A program made the position numbers and the translations under genes. From Neobacillus sp. PS2-9 (lineage in GTDB: Bacteria; Bacillota; Bacilli; Bacillales; Cytobacillaceae): a stretch of DNA of 64,000 nt. Each line of letters begins with the position of its first letter. Position 1 is the stretch's first letter. The DNA lies in the NCBI RefSeq assembly GCF_030915525.1, contig NZ_CP133269.1:1079001-1143000 (forward strand), written 5' to 3'. Below are positions 63,964 through 64,000 of this stretch, piece by piece. A model generated the notes under the pieces. It was not told where the DNA came from. It searched no databases and saw only the letters and a list, made by a program, of their open reading frames with translations.

Positions 63964-64000
63964 ATGAAATCATTTATTGTTAGTTTTCATCAAGAAGATA
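63964..64000 (+). CDS. 3' partial gene at window end
   Basis: ATG at 63964 after AAGGAGGAC begins an open frame (KSFIVSFHQED) that runs off the window. Twelve residues do not allow identification. Confidence 0.5.
   Translation, partial: MKSFIVSFHQED

Overview
The window reads as chromosome of a Gram-positive, endospore-forming Bacillaceae species (Bacillus/Neobacillus-like). The base composition is AT-rich and genes are preceded by strong AGGAGG-type ribosome sites, often with GTG or TTG starts. Much of the gene order follows the Bacillus subtilis suf-yun-lipA-yut-yum-yui-kap-yug block. Sporulation genes (yunB, lytH, yutH, a YhcN/YlaJ lipoprotein, coat-like Gly/Gln/Pro-rich proteins, kapB/kapD) confirm a spore-former. 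I saw no rRNA, tRNA or CRISPR array.

Layout. 1-6.5 kb: the end of metQ, then the sufCDSUB Fe-S assembly operon. 6.5-13.3 kb: yunF, a TnpB-only transposon with a frameshift, then yunE-yunD-yunC-yunB and lytH. 13.4-25.8 kb: lipA, YhcN-like lipoprotein, yutD, small conserved genes, an EAL phosphodiesterase, yutE-yutF-yutG-yutH, a D-2-hydroxyacid dehydrogenase, yutI (Nfu), yuzD, yutJ, yuzB, yutM and yumC. 26-38.6 kb: yumB (NDH-2), a Nudix gene, yuiA-yuiB-yuiC, pepA, a thioesterase, kapD/kapB, a lipoprotein cyclophilin, a SodC-like lipoprotein, a repeat-rich coat-like protein, an AlaX-type editing protein and yugE. 38.7-47 kb: an Xre regulator, yugI, rocD-rocG (ornithine/arginine to 2-oxoglutarate), yuzA, yugJ, pgi, yugN and yugO. 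47-55 kb: an MFS pump with its ArsR-like regulator, gtaB, and a three-gene surface-glycosylation cluster (DUF6044 membrane protein, DPM-type glycosyltransferase, GtrA) followed by an IS3-family element. 55-64 kb: a LysE exporter, an amino-acid permease with a small coupled gene, yteA, yozQ, a CDF transporter, corA, a secreted subtilisin, and a helix-turn-helix/TPR regulator with a downstream pro-peptide gene.

The most notable system is at 60.8-63.6 kb: a secreted subtilisin gene followed by an RRNPP-type (NprR/PlcR-like) regulator and, 10 bases further, a 47-residue signal-peptide-bearing gene that looks like its pheromone precursor. This suggests peptide quorum sensing controlling a protease. 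The pheromone tail is unlike the ones I know.

The window is also rich in small non-coding repeats. There are five copies of a 180-bp MITE with GGCTCTGTTAAA-type ends, four flanked by exact 8-bp target duplications and one internally deleted copy with a 7/8 duplication. A second 142-bp repeat occurs twice. Several terminators share one hairpin sequence. The IS3 element has landed in the loop of a terminator and carries its own terminator hairpin at its left end.
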